A DNA stretch of 63,946 bases from Frankiaceae bacterium (GTDB lineage: Bacteria; Actinomycetota; Actinomycetes; JADGOV01). Positions 34,935 to 43,357 of the stretch are shown here, in pieces (position 1 is the stretch's first letter; each line of letters starts with the position of its first letter). Position numbers and translations under genes: made by a program. The DNA lies in contig JADGOV010000005.1 of the NCBI GenBank assembly GCA_017882785.1, positions 1 to 63,946 of the forward strand. Direction: 5' to 3'. The notes under the pieces are model-generated. The model worked only from the letters and a program-made list of their open reading frames with translations, did no database searches and was not told the origin of the DNA.

Positions 34935-35161
34935 CGTGCCCAGCGCCCACGCACTGCGTGCAGGCCGTTGGGGCTGGCCTCGGCGGGGCACGTTGGACGA
35001 TCACGTTGCGGTTGTCGTGGTCCCTTCCGGAACGTTCGCGGGCCTGATGGGCTCCTTCGGGGGCTCACCCGAGACCACCCAACCCGGAACGTGACCGTCC
35101 CCAGCCGGGACCGCAGACACCGTTACCTCAGCGGTGCAGCCCTGCGTCCGCCGCCGGACCG

Positions 35162-35260
35162 GTGCCGGAGGCGACGCGCGCTGATACCGTGCACGCGTTC
35201 CCGTCACACGGTGAGGCGCTGGTGCCGCTGCTGCGCGAGCTGGCAGGCCTCAGTAGCTGA
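35162..35260 (+). pseudogene. Possible C-terminal remnant of a flavin disulfide oxidoreductase
   Basis: The frame ending at TGA 35258-35260 reads 'DTVHAFPSHGEALVPLL' then 'RELAGLSS', which resembles the dimerisation-end tail of pyridine nucleotide-disulfide oxidoreductases. No such gene extends upstream in any frame. It lies in a 341-bp gap (34935-35275) with no other supportable gene; the short frame at 34888-35094 has nothing recognisable. The identification is by eye. Confidence 0.25.
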
Positions 35261-35275
35261 GTAGAGGAGACCGCC

Positions 35276-35461
35276 GTGCCCGACCCGGAGGCCGACATCG
35301 AGCTTCCCGTGGAAGACGCCGTCGAGCAGGATCAGGACGTTGCCGGGGAGGAATCACCGCCCCTGCCCGCAGCGCCGGACGCGGCCCTGCTGGAAGCGGA
35401 CGAGGCCGACGTCGCCGACCAGCAGTCGGTGGTGGACTACGGCGACGACGACTACCGCTGA
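35276..35461 (+). CDS. Small acidic conserved protein (61 aa)
   Basis: A 61-residue, very acidic protein ('EADIELPVEDAVEQDQ', ending 'DYGDDDYR') with no predicted fold. Short proteins with repeated 'EADxxxQ' blocks and a similar ending recur in actinobacteria; no function is known. The GTG at 35276 has AGAGGAG about six bases upstream, which supports it as a real gene. Confidence 0.65.
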   Translation: MPDPEADIELPVEDAVEQDQDVAGEESPPLPAAPDAALLEADEADVADQQSVVDYGDDDYR

Positions 35462-35573
35462 TCCGCCCGCTCGGGCGGCTTGACCCGGGGTCACCCGGGA
35501 TAGCCTGCGGTGGCAGACGCGAGCCTTGAAGCGACCTGACGCGACCCGAAGCGAAACGGCGGAGGATTCTGGC

Positions 35574-35801
35574 ATGGAAGTCAAGATCGGTGTCCAGCAC
35601 GCCGGCCGGGAGCTGGTGCTCGAGAGCGCGCAGTCCCCCGCCGAGGTAGAAAAGCTCGTCAGCGAGGCGTTGGCCACCGATGGCGGCATCCTGACCCTGG
35701 TCGATGAAAAGGGTCGTCGCGTCATCGTCCCTGTGGAACGACTCGCTTACGTCGAGATTGCCGAGAGCGAAAGTCGTCGAGTGGGATTCGGGGCGATGTG
35801 A
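35574..35801 (+). CDS. DUF3107 protein (TB9.4/Rv3208A-like)
   Basis: A 75-residue protein beginning 'MEVKIGVQHAGRELVLES' and including 'TLVDEKGRRVIVPVERLAY' and 'VGFG', which matches the DUF3107 family found across actinobacteria. The M. tuberculosis member, Rv3208A, sits at the equivalent point of the conserved block. Its role is unknown. The ATG at 35574 has GGAGG eight bases upstream. Confidence 0.9.
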   Translation: MEVKIGVQHAGRELVLESAQSPAEVEKLVSEALATDGGILTLVDEKGRRVIVPVERLAYVEIAESESRRVGFGAM

Positions 35802-35937
35802 CAGCATGTGACGGCTGGCGAACGGTACGCCCGAATATCAGTAGGGATATCCTGCCCGTGCTCATGTGCGGAGGTAGAACGATCCCGCTGCGGCATCGTG
35901 TCGCCAGCGCTTCTTTATACCTGGGAGGATGACGGCA

Positions 35938-36204
35938 GTGGTTGGGCTCATCATCGGATACATCATCACGGGCATCGTCATTGGCGCGGTGGCCCGGTTG
36001 GTGCTCCCCGGCCGGCAGAGCATCGGAATGATCCTCACCATCTGCCTCGGCATCGTGGGCGCTCTTGTCGGTGGCGCAGTCACCCGGGCCATCCTGGGCG
36101 ACGGGCACACCATCATCACCTTCATCGTCTCCATCGTGGTGGCAGCCATCCTCGTGTCGTTGGTCGCCGGCGGCCGCAGCAGGTCCGGAGCCGGCCGAGC
36201 CTGA
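35938..36204 (+). CDS. GlsB/YeaQ/YmgE-family membrane protein
   Basis: A small integral membrane protein of about 88 residues with three hydrophobic segments (residues 1-20, 28-48, 58-76), glycine-rich with 'GAVARLVLPGRQ' between the first two, typical of the transglycosylase-associated (GlsB/YeaQ) family. GTG 35938 has GGAGG nine bases upstream; the ATG three codons earlier (35929) abuts the GGAGG and is less likely, but possible. It converges on the ferritin-like gene with a 6-bp gap. Confidence 0.85.
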   Translation: MVGLIIGYIITGIVIGAVARLVLPGRQSIGMILTICLGIVGALVGGAVTRAILGDGHTIITFIVSIVVAAILVSLVAGGRSRSGAGRA

Positions 36205-36210
36205 ACGCCG

Positions 36211-36942
36211 CTAGGAGGACAGACCCAACGCGGCCATCCGGGTCGAGTGCTTCGCGGTGATGCGGGCGAACATCTGTCCCACCTCGGCGAGGTCCCCCGT
36301 ACCGCCGACGAGCAAGCGGGCGAGCGCCTCCCTGTCGACCGCGACCCGCTGGGCCTGCACCATCGCCTCGCCGACCAGTCGCCGGGCCCACAACGCCAGC
36401 CGTCCGGCCAGGTGCGGGTCCGCGGCGACTGCGGCGCGTACTCGTTCGACCGCGAACGCGGCGTGGCCGGTGTCCCGCAACACGTCGAGGACCAGGTCAC
36501 GGGTGGGCTCGTCGACGTAGGCGGCGACCTCGCGGTAGAAGTCGGCCGCGATGCCGTCGCCGACGTAGGCCTTGATCAGACCGGTCAGCCAGTCCGTCGG
36601 CATCGTGGCGCTGTGGAAGGCGTTCAACGGACCGACGAACGGTGCCATCGCCACATCCGGGTCGACGCCCAGCTCCTCGAGTCGGCCGGCGGCCCGCTGA
36701 AAATGCTGGAATTCGGCCACCGCCATGCCGGCGATCGCGGCCTTGTCCGAGAGCGTGGGCGCCAGCGTCGCGTCCTCGGCCAAGCGCTGGAATGCGCTGA
36801 GCTCGCCGTAGGCGAGCGCGGCCAGCAGGTCGACGACAGCCTCCTGTTCCACGGCGGAATCCCCGGCGGACGCCGGTTCAGCGGGGAGGGTGGCCGCCCC
36901 ACCGGGCGGGACGGGCTCTGTGGAATCCGACACGTCGGTCAT
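36211..36942 (-). CDS. Ferritin-like fold protein (Rv3210c-like, MiaE-type)
   Basis: A 243-residue, mainly helical protein with a Glu/His pattern of the ferritin-like hydroxylase fold: 'AYGELSAFQRLAEDA' near residue 45 and 'VAEFQHFQRAAG' near 75. Proteins of this type include the tRNA-modifying enzyme MiaE; the substrate here is not known. Rv3210c occupies the same place in M. tuberculosis. The first 30 residues look disordered. Confidence 0.8.
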   Translation of the reverse strand: MTDVSDSTEPVPPGGAATLPAEPASAGDSAVEQEAVVDLLAALAYGELSAFQRLAEDATLAPTLSDKAAIAGMAVAEFQHFQRAAGRLEELGVDPDVAMAPFVGPLNAFHSATMPTDWLTGLIKAYVGDGIAADFYREVAAYVDEPTRDLVLDVLRDTGHAAFAVERVRAAVAADPHLAGRLALWARRLVGEAMVQAQRVAVDREALARLLVGGTGDLAEVGQMFARITAKHSTRMAALGLSS

Positions 36943-37048
36943 GTCGAGACCCTAACGAAGGGCGGCCCGTCCACAAGGCGGGTAGGATGATGTTCGTTAG
37001 AACTGCGGGGCCTCCCCGTCGAATGCCGCCGATCCCCCGGCGCCGGAC

Positions 37049-38674
37049 ATGCGGCGCGTGGGCGCGGACCGGAAACCTGGCCGACGGACGCCGGCTCCGC
37101 CTTCGGAGAGGCGTTTCGTCCTGACCACCTTCACAGACCTCGGGGTCGACACCGAGACCACCGAAGCCCTCGTCGGGCTCGGCATCGAGGAACCATTCAC
37201 CATCCAATCTCTGGCCATCCCGCTGGCTCTTGAGGGCCACGACCTCATCGGTCAGGCCCGAACCGGAACCGGCAAGACCCTCGCTTTCGGGCTCCCCGTG
37301 CTGGCGCGACTGACCCTCCCCGGCACCGGCCGGCCGCAGGCCCTCGTCGTCGCGCCGACCCGGGAGCTGGCCATCCAGGTCAGCGGTGACCTCGCCCGTG
37401 CCGGTGCGCACATCGGCGCGCGGGTGCTCACGGTCTACGGCGGCCGGTCCTACGAACCGCAGGTCGAGGCCCTACGGGCCGGGATCGACATCGTGGTCGG
37501 CACGCCGGGCCGACTGCTCGACCTGGCTCGGCAACGGGCCCTCGACCTCGGCGGCGTCGTGTCGCTCGTGCTCGACGAGGCCGACGAGATGCTCGACCTC
37601 GGCTTCCTGCCCGACGTGGAGCGGATCTTGGATCTGCTCGCTCCGGACCGGCAGACGATGTTGTTCTCGGCCACGATGCCGGCGGCCGTGGTGGCGCTGT
37701 CCCGGAAGTACCTGCGGCAGCCCACGCACGTCCGGGCCGAGGATCCTGACGAGAACCGCACGGTGCCCACGACGGCGCAGCACATCTTCCGAACGCACGC
37801 CATGGACAAGGACGAGCTCCTGGCCCGCGTCCTGCAGGCTCACGACCGGAGCCTGGCGATCGTGTTCTGTCGAACCAAACGATCCTGTGACAAGGTGGCG
37901 GCCGATCTCAGCTCGCGGGGGTTCGCCGCAGCCGCCGTCCACGGAGACCTCGGGCAGGGACAGCGAGAGCGGGCGTTGCGCGCCTTCCGGGCCGGGAAGA
38001 TCGATGTGCTCGTGGCCACCGACGTCGCCGCCCGCGGCATCGACGTGACCGGTGTCACGCATGTGATCAACTACACCTGCCCGGAGGATGAGAAGATCTA
38101 CCTGCACCGCATCGGACGCACCGGGCGGGCCGGCGGGGCCGGAATCGCGATCACCTTCGTCGACTGGGACGATGTCAGCCGGTGGAAGATGATCAACGAG
38201 GCGCTGGAGCTGCCGTTCCCCGACCCGCCGGAGACCTACTCCACCTCCGACCTCCTTTTCGAGACTCTCGACATTCCGCCGACGGCGGGCAGCCGCCTAC
38301 CCCGCGCGGCCCGTACCCGAGCCGGGCTGGAGGCGGAGACGCTGGAGGATCTCGGAGAGACCGGCCGCGTCCGCAGCCGCCGCGGTCCGAACCGTGACGA
38401 GGCCGTGGCACCGTCGCCTGCCCGACGGCCCAGTGGACGCCGGCGGCGAACCCGCGGCGGCCGTCACGGCGCAACCGGAGCCGGCGAAGCCTCCGCCGTC
38501 GGGGTCCCCACCGGCGCTCCGGACCCCCTCAGCGTCGCGGACCCCGGTGCCGCCGAGTCCGCATCCAGCGGCACTGGCAGCACAGCCGAGGGGCCGGGTG
38601 GGCGCACCCGACGGCGGCGTCGCCGTCGCCCCAGCGGCGGGTCCGCGGCCTCGCCAGAAGCCGCCTCGGCCTGA
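37049..38674 (+). CDS. DEAD-box ATP-dependent RNA helicase (RhlE-like)
   Basis: All core motifs are present: Q-motif 'FTIQSLAIP', motif I 'ARTGTGKT', 'PTRELAIQ', 'TPGRLLDL', 'LDEADEML', 'FSATMP', 'ATDVAARGID' and 'HRIGRTGRAG'. The core spans about residues 27-400. The C-terminal tail of some 140 residues is rich in Arg, Pro, Gly and Ser and likely disordered; it may aid RNA binding. Rv3211 (rhlE) is syntenic. The ATG at 37049 gives an arginine-rich N-terminal extension of about 25 residues. Confidence 0.93.
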   Translation: MRRVGADRKPGRRTPAPPSERRFVLTTFTDLGVDTETTEALVGLGIEEPFTIQSLAIPLALEGHDLIGQARTGTGKTLAFGLPVLARLTLPGTGRPQALVVAPTRELAIQVSGDLARAGAHIGARVLTVYGGRSYEPQVEALRAGIDIVVGTPGRLLDLARQRALDLGGVVSLVLDEADEMLDLGFLPDVERILDLLAPDRQTMLFSATMPAAVVALSRKYLRQPTHVRAEDPDENRTVPTTAQHIFRTHAMDKDELLARVLQAHDRSLAIVFCRTKRSCDKVAADLSSRGFAAAAVHGDLGQGQRERALRAFRAGKIDVLVATDVAARGIDVTGVTHVINYTCPEDEKIYLHRIGRTGRAGGAGIAITFVDWDDVSRWKMINEALELPFPDPPETYSTSDLLFETLDIPPTAGSRLPRAARTRAGLEAETLEDLGETGRVRSRRGPNRDEAVAPSPARRPSGRRRRTRGGRHGATGAGEASAVGVPTGAPDPLSVADPGAAESASSGTGSTAEGPGGRTRRRRRRRPSGGSAASPEAASA

Positions 38675-38697
38675 TCGGGAAGGCGGTCCCCCGAGGA

Positions 38698-39003
38698 CTA
38701 CACGTGCAGGGACAGCCGGCTCCAGCCGAGCTGGTGGCAGGCGGGGCAGCGCATGAGTGAGGGGTAGTCCCGCCGCAACAACGGCACGTAGAGGCTCGGC
38801 AACAGAGCCCGCATGGCCTGCAGTGGCGACAGGCTGGTGATCTCCTGGCAGCGCGAGCAGGCCACAGTGATGGCGCCACGCACGGGCTCCGGCTCTATCC
38901 GGCTGAACAGCGCGCGCTTGCCTTCGGCATCTCGGATGACGTTGCTGGGTTCGGGCGTGGCGGGCAGGCGGGGGGTGCGTGGGCGCACCCGGTCGAGGCT
39001 CAC
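38698..39003 (-). CDS. Conserved zinc-ribbon protein coupled to parA
   Basis: A 101-residue protein with two CxxC pairs, 'CSRCQ' near residue 49 and 'CPACH' near 86, consistent with a zinc ribbon. No function is known. It begins at GTG 39001-39003, overlapping the parA stop by four bases (GTGA), so it is translated after parA. Its link to ParA is by gene position only. It converges on the helicase gene with a 23-bp gap. Confidence 0.75.
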   Translation of the reverse strand: MSLDRVRPRTPRLPATPEPSNVIRDAEGKRALFSRIEPEPVRGAITVACSRCQEITSLSPLQAMRALLPSLYVPLLRRDYPSLMRCPACHQLGWSRLSLHV

Positions 39004-39866
39004 GACGGTTGCCCGACCGGGGGTCGCGCCATCTCTGCCTGCGCCGGCGGCACGGTGAGCATCCTCGCCGGCTCCACGCGAGGCTCGGCGGCGGTTGCGG
39101 ACAGTGCCACCAATCGCCGCGCGAACACGCGGTATGCCTCAGCGCCCGGGCTGCGAGCCGCTGTCCGCAGAATCGAGCGTCCGGCTGCCGGCGCCTCGGC
39201 GAACCGCACAGACTTGGCGATCGGCGGGTCCAGCACGTCCAGGGCGTAGCGCATGCTGACATCGGCCAACACCTCACGGGCGTGGTTGATCCGACTGTCG
39301 TAGAGCGTGGGCAGGACGCCGAGCACGTGCAGTCCACGGTTGGTCAGCCGCTGGACGTCGTGCACGGTGTCGAGCAACTGCCCGACGCCGCGGTGGGACA
39401 GGGTCTCGCACTGCAGCGGAACGAGGACGTCATCCGCGGCCGTGAGCGCGTTGATCGTCAGTACGCCCAGCGACGGCGGGCAGTCCAACAGGATGTCGTC
39501 GTAGTCACCCAGGAGATCCGCCAGTGCCATCCGCAGCGCGAACTCCCGGCCGGTGCGGGTCAACAGCATCGCCTCCGAGCCGGCCAGGTCGATGGTCGAG
39601 GGCAGCAGGTCAGGGCCGTCATCGGTGGACTGCACGGCCATCGCGGCCGGGATCCGACCCAACAGGACGTCATGCACCGACAGGTCGAGCGCATCCGGGT
39701 CGAGGCCGAGGGAGAACGTCAGGCAGGCCTGCGGATCGAGGTCGACGAGCAGGACGGCGCGGCCCATTTCCGACAAGGCGGCACCGAGCGAGGCCACGGT
39801 GGTCGTCTTGGCCACGCCGCCCTTTTGGTTGGCTACGGCTATGGTCCGGGCGGTGGAGCGAGTCAT
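39000..39866 (-). CDS. ParA/Soj-family ATPase (orphan)
   Basis: A 288-residue ParA-type P-loop ATPase with the deviant Walker A 'QKGGVAKTTT' near residues 14-23, 'LVDLDPQACLT' (motif A') and 'ILLDCPPSLGVL' (Walker B). ParA proteins position chromosomes or protein cargo. There is no parB or parS beside it, and it is not near an origin, so it may act on another cargo. Rv3213c is the syntenic gene. The start is ATG 39864-39866. A C-terminal tail of about 30 residues is disordered. Confidence 0.9.
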   Translation of the reverse strand: MTRSTARTIAVANQKGGVAKTTTVASLGAALSEMGRAVLLVDLDPQACLTFSLGLDPDALDLSVHDVLLGRIPAAMAVQSTDDGPDLLPSTIDLAGSEAMLLTRTGREFALRMALADLLGDYDDILLDCPPSLGVLTINALTAADDVLVPLQCETLSHRGVGQLLDTVHDVQRLTNRGLHVLGVLPTLYDSRINHAREVLADVSMRYALDVLDPPIAKSVRFAEAPAAGRSILRTAARSPGAEAYRVFARRLVALSATAAEPRVEPARMLTVPPAQAEMARPPVGQPS

Positions 39867-40117
39867 CGCAAACCCCGAGGAGAGCGGAAAGCGCCGGCGG
39901 GCCGGCTGGAGTGGTCCAGTGCGCCGAGTGCAACCGAAATGATCGGCGCGGTATCCATGAAACGGGGAACGCACCTCGATCGGTGTAACAGCGGCGCGAA
40001 CACTGTGTGAATGCGAACACGGCGTGAGCACGTTGTGGCCTGACATGGGGAGAGCTGTGCGAAACAACCGACCTGGTGGCCGGAAATCCAGCGTCACCAC
40101 GATCCGCGGTCTCGCCA

Positions 40118-40148
40118 TTGACGATATCGCGGATGCGGGCCGTAGGCT
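40118..40148 (+). promoter_or_regulatory. Possible promoter of the alpha/beta-hydrolase gene
   Basis: TTGACG (40118-40123) and TAGGCT (40143-40148) are separated by 19 bases, a little wide for a housekeeping promoter. The ATG follows nine bases after the putative -10 box, which suggests a leaderless transcript. The rest of the 39867-40157 gap shows nothing else. Confidence 0.3.
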
Positions 40149-40157
40149 CGGCATCCG

Positions 40158-41033
40158 ATGAGCGTTCCGCTAAGTCCGCAGCTGCCCCCGGGCAGCACGC
40201 GGCTGTCGCTGCCCACCGAGGGTGGCCTCCTGGCCGCTGTTCGGATCGACCCGCCACCGGGCATTGCCGTGCGACGTGAGGTCCTGCTGGTGCCCGGCTT
40301 CACCGGCAGCAAGGAGGATTTCGCCGCCGTGCTGGGACCGATCGCGGCGGCCGGTCATGCCGTAACAGCCATCGACCAGCGGGGGCAACTCGACTCGGGC
40401 GGCTTGGCGGAGGACGAGGCGGCGTATGGCGTCACGGCGCTCGCCGCCGACGTCGTGCAGATCCTCTCGTCCATGCGGCGCCCGGTGCACCTGCTCGGTC
40501 ATTCCTACGGCGGCCTGGTGACCCGAGCCGCGACCCTGACCGCACCGGGGCTGGTCACCACGCTGACCCTGCTCGGCTCCGGTCCGGCAGGCATTCCCCC
40601 GCCGGCTGCGGACCGACTCCGGTATCTGCGGCCGGTGCTCGACCGCGGCGGGGTGGCCGCGGTGTGGGCGGCGAAGGAGGCGTTGGACGCGGCCGAACCC
40701 GGCTACGTCGCTCCCGGGCCCGAGTTGGCCAGCTTCCTACGCCGACGTTACCTCGCGATGTCTCCCGCATGTCTGGGCGGCATGGCCCAAGGGTTGCTCG
40801 ACGAGCCGGATCGGGTGGCCGACCTCGTCGCAACCGAGGTACCCGTCCTGGTCCTGCACGGTGTCGATGACGACGCCTGGCCGCCGGCGGTTCAGGCCGA
40901 GATGGCGCAGCGGCTGGGCGCCCGCTACGACGTCGTCCCGGCCGCGGTGCACTCCCCGGCGGCAGAGAACCCGTCGGCCACCGTGGCGGTCCTATGTGAC
41001 TTCTGGCGGTCGCATGACGGGGCACGTGGGTAG
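40158..41033 (+). CDS. Alpha/beta hydrolase
   Basis: A 291-residue alpha/beta-hydrolase with 'LLVPGFTGSKEDF' near residue 43, nucleophile elbow 'LLGHSYGGLVTR' near residue 112, an acidic residue in 'VLHGVDDDAWPP' and a C-terminal histidine candidate in 'AAVHSPAAENP'. The substrate is unknown. It starts at ATG 40158, and the DUF2236 gene follows 45 bp later on the same strand. Confidence 0.87.
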   Translation: MSVPLSPQLPPGSTRLSLPTEGGLLAAVRIDPPPGIAVRREVLLVPGFTGSKEDFAAVLGPIAAAGHAVTAIDQRGQLDSGGLAEDEAAYGVTALAADVVQILSSMRRPVHLLGHSYGGLVTRAATLTAPGLVTTLTLLGSGPAGIPPPAADRLRYLRPVLDRGGVAAVWAAKEALDAAEPGYVAPGPELASFLRRRYLAMSPACLGGMAQGLLDEPDRVADLVATEVPVLVLHGVDDDAWPPAVQAEMAQRLGARYDVVPAAVHSPAAENPSATVAVLCDFWRSHDGARG

Positions 41034-41078
41034 ATACTAAGTCGTGCAGAGGTTGGGCGTAGCGACTGGTCTCCTCCG

Positions 41079-41939
41079 GTGAGCGCCGCGGCCTGGGCGG
41101 ATCTCGATCTCGGCCCAGATCCCGGAATCTTCGGGCCGGGGAGCGTCACGTGGCGCGTCCACTCCGATCCGTCGATGGCGCTGGGTGGGTTCCGTGCCCT
41201 GCTCCTGCAGGCCGTCCACCCGCGCACGATGGCCGGCTTCGCGGCCAACTCCTCCTGGCAGGACGACCCGTGGGGCCGGTTGCGGCGTACGGCCGAGTAC
41301 CTCGCCACTGTGGCGTTCGGCACCACCGCCGAGGCCGAGGCGGCCGGCGCGCACCTGCGCGCGATCCACCGGCGACTGTCACCCGGTGTCGACCCGGACA
41401 CCGGGTCCCGGTTCCGGCTCGACTCCCCCGACCTGCTGCTCTGGGTGCACGTCACAGAGGTGGAGTCCTTCCTGTCCACCTACCGGCGCTGCGGCGGCCC
41501 GCTGTCGGATGCCGAGGCCGACCGCTACGTCGATGAGATGCGCCGCTCTGCGCAGTTGGTCGGCCTCTACCCGGACGAGGTCCCCGGCAGTGTGGCCGAG
41601 ATCGAGGAGTACTACCGCGGCGTCCGCCCGCAGCTTCGGGTCACCCCCACCGCCTGGCGCAATGTGGGGCAGATCTTCGCTCCGCCGATGCCCTCCCGCG
41701 TCGTCGTGCTGACCCCGGCCCGTCCGGCGTGGGCCTCCTTGATCGGCCTGTCCGCCGCCCTCCTGCCGCGCTGGGCCCGCCGGCTCTACCACCTGCCGGG
41801 CTGGCCCACCACCGACCTGACCGCGACGCTGGCTGCCCGGGCCCTTCGGACCGCGACGCTGACGATGCCGGCGCGGGTCCGGCAGAGCCCCTATCACCGG
41901 GCGGCGCTGCAGCGGGTGGGCATCCCGCAGGGGACCTGA
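41079..41939 (+). CDS. MpaB-family oxygenase-like protein (DUF2236)
   Basis: A 286-residue DUF2236 protein. Family signatures are 'GGFRALLLQAVHPRTMAGF', in which the histidine is conserved, and 'LLLWVHVTEVESFLSTYRR' near residue 120, the helical histidine expected to bind the haem iron in related latex-clearing and MpaB-type oxygenases. The substrate is not known. It starts at GTG 41079. Confidence 0.85.
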   Translation: MSAAAWADLDLGPDPGIFGPGSVTWRVHSDPSMALGGFRALLLQAVHPRTMAGFAANSSWQDDPWGRLRRTAEYLATVAFGTTAEAEAAGAHLRAIHRRLSPGVDPDTGSRFRLDSPDLLLWVHVTEVESFLSTYRRCGGPLSDAEADRYVDEMRRSAQLVGLYPDEVPGSVAEIEEYYRGVRPQLRVTPTAWRNVGQIFAPPMPSRVVVLTPARPAWASLIGLSAALLPRWARRLYHLPGWPTTDLTATLAARALRTATLTMPARVRQSPYHRAALQRVGIPQGT

Positions 41940-42083
41940 GCGGAATGCCGTGGCGATGTCGTAGCGTTGTCGCCAGAGACGCCGGCCCGATCCAGGCCCC
42001 CGGTCCCAACTCTGTCGCTTCGAGCGACGCATCGCCGTGAGGCGACCCGGCGGGTCGGCGTCTCTTCTCCTCCAGGGGACACC

Positions 42084-42497
42084 ATGGGACGAGCACTGGA
42101 CGAGCTTTCGGACCAGACTTCCGACCAGCATGGGAAGGGTGTCGTGACCGATCCGAACCCACCGCGTTGCCGTCCGCTGGCACCGGAGGTGGTCGAGGCC
42201 GCCGCGGACGTGGGGGACGGCACGCCCGATGCCGAGTTGTTGGACCGGTTGGAGGAGGCGCTGGCTCAGCTGCCGTCACCGGAGCGGGCCGCAGTGGTCA
42301 CCACTCTCGGCTACGGGGAGGACGTCGCCGCCGTCGCCGCCGACCTGCGCCTGCCCTCGGCGGAGACCGAGGTCCTCATCCGCAGCGCCCTGCAACTCCT
42401 CCGCGGCGCGCTGGCCGATACCGAGCCGGCTGACGGCCAACTCTTCGCGCGCGTGGGCCGCCGGCGCAGCACAACGGGACGCCGCGGAGCGGACTGA
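42084..42497 (+). CDS. Sigma-70 region 4-like helix-turn-helix protein
   Basis: A 137-residue protein whose middle part (about residues 50-110, 'LDRLEEALAQLPSPERAAVV' and following) resembles region 4 of sigma-70 factors, with a helix-turn-helix. Region 2, needed to bind core polymerase and the -10 box, is missing, so it is not a full sigma factor. ATG 42084 follows CAGGGGACACC. It converges on the PHP gene. The function is unassigned. Confidence 0.6.
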   Translation: MGRALDELSDQTSDQHGKGVVTDPNPPRCRPLAPEVVEAAADVGDGTPDAELLDRLEEALAQLPSPERAAVVTTLGYGEDVAAVAADLRLPSAETEVLIRSALQLLRGALADTEPADGQLFARVGRRRSTTGRRGAD

Positions 42498-42517
42498 GCG
42501 CGCTGGCCGTCGGCGAC

Positions 42518-43342
42518 TCAGCGGGTGAACGGGGCTGATCCGGTGGCCGCGGACACCAGAGCCGCGTACACCTCCGGGTCGGTGGTCTCCGAGCCGAGTG
42601 ACACATCCTTGCGCGTGCCGTGATAATCACTGCCGCCAGTGGCGAACAGGCCGAGATCGGCAGCGAGGCTCCGCAACCGGCGCCTGGTGCTCGCGTCATG
42701 CTCCGGGTGATCCACCTCGAGTGCCTGCAACCCGGCCCCGGCCATTCGGGACAACGTGTCGTCCGACGTCCCCTTGCGTCCGCCCGGATGGGCGCAGATC
42801 GCGACGCCCCCCGCGGCCCGCACCAGTGCCACCACATGCGCCGGGTCGAAGCTCGGCTTGCCGACGTAGGCCGGGCCGCCGTACCCCAGCCATCGATCGC
42901 TGAACGCCTCGGCATAGCTGGCGGCGCCGGTGTCGACCAGCGCGGCGGCGACGTGCGGCCGGCCCACCGGGGCGCCCCGCGCGATGGCCTGAACGGCCCC
43001 CCACTCCACCGGCACGCCCATGGCCTGCAGCTGAATCACCATCCGCCGTCCCCGACCGTCCCGCGACGTGCGCAATCGGGCCAACTCAGCGGCAAGCGCC
43101 GGTTCGGCCGGGTTGTAGAGGTAGGCGAGCAGGTGGACGTGCTGGGCACAGGAGATCTCCGCGCCGGGCACCAGGCTCAGACCTGCCGGCAGTGCGGCGG
43201 CGGCCTCGGCGACGCCGGCGTCGGTCTCATGGTCGGTGAGTGCCACGACCGCCAGCCCGGCTGAGGCGGCCCGCCGGACCAACGACGCCGGCGAGTCGGT
43301 GCCGTCGGATGCGGTGCTGTGGGTGTGCAGGTCGATGCGCAG
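42518..43342 (-). CDS. PHP-domain phosphoesterase with apparent CTG start
   Basis: A PHP-domain protein, probably a nucleoside-bisphosphate or oligonucleotide phosphatase of the TrpH/YciV type. Metal-binding motifs: 'RIDLHTHSTASDGTDSP' at the N-terminus, 'ALTDHET' near residue 37, 'PGAEISC', 'CAHPGGRKG' and 'GSDYHG'. No ATG, GTG or TTG lies between the preceding in-frame TGA (43358-43360) and the HTH motif. The codon at the expected Met is CTG (43340-43342), with GAGG six bases upstream. The first usual start, TTG 43282, would remove HTH. The frame is the same as that of the upstream DUF6758 gene. Confidence 0.85.
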   Translation of the reverse strand: MRIDLHTHSTASDGTDSPASLVRRAASAGLAVVALTDHETDAGVAEAAAALPAGLSLVPGAEISCAQHVHLLAYLYNPAEPALAAELARLRTSRDGRGRRMVIQLQAMGVPVEWGAVQAIARGAPVGRPHVAAALVDTGAASYAEAFSDRWLGYGGPAYVGKPSFDPAHVVALVRAAGGVAICAHPGGRKGTSDDTLSRMAGAGLQALEVDHPEHDASTRRRLRSLAADLGLFATGGSDYHGTRKDVSLGSETTDPEVYAALVSAATGSAPFTR

Positions 43343-43357
43343 GATGTGCCTCGACGC

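Noticed and set aside
32528-34991. Two long minus-strand frames (518 and 544 codons) opposite ligD
   Set aside because: Shadows of the LigD genes; compositionally biased and without motifs.
34888-35094. 68-codon plus-strand frame after the LigD polymerase gene
   Set aside because: It overlaps the gene's end, has no family match or convincing ribosome-binding site.
40076-40157. Upstream frames before the alpha/beta-hydrolase considered as an N-terminal extension
   Set aside because: No in-frame extension fits; the hydrolase ATG at 40158 lies nine bases past a possible -10 box, consistent with a leaderless start.
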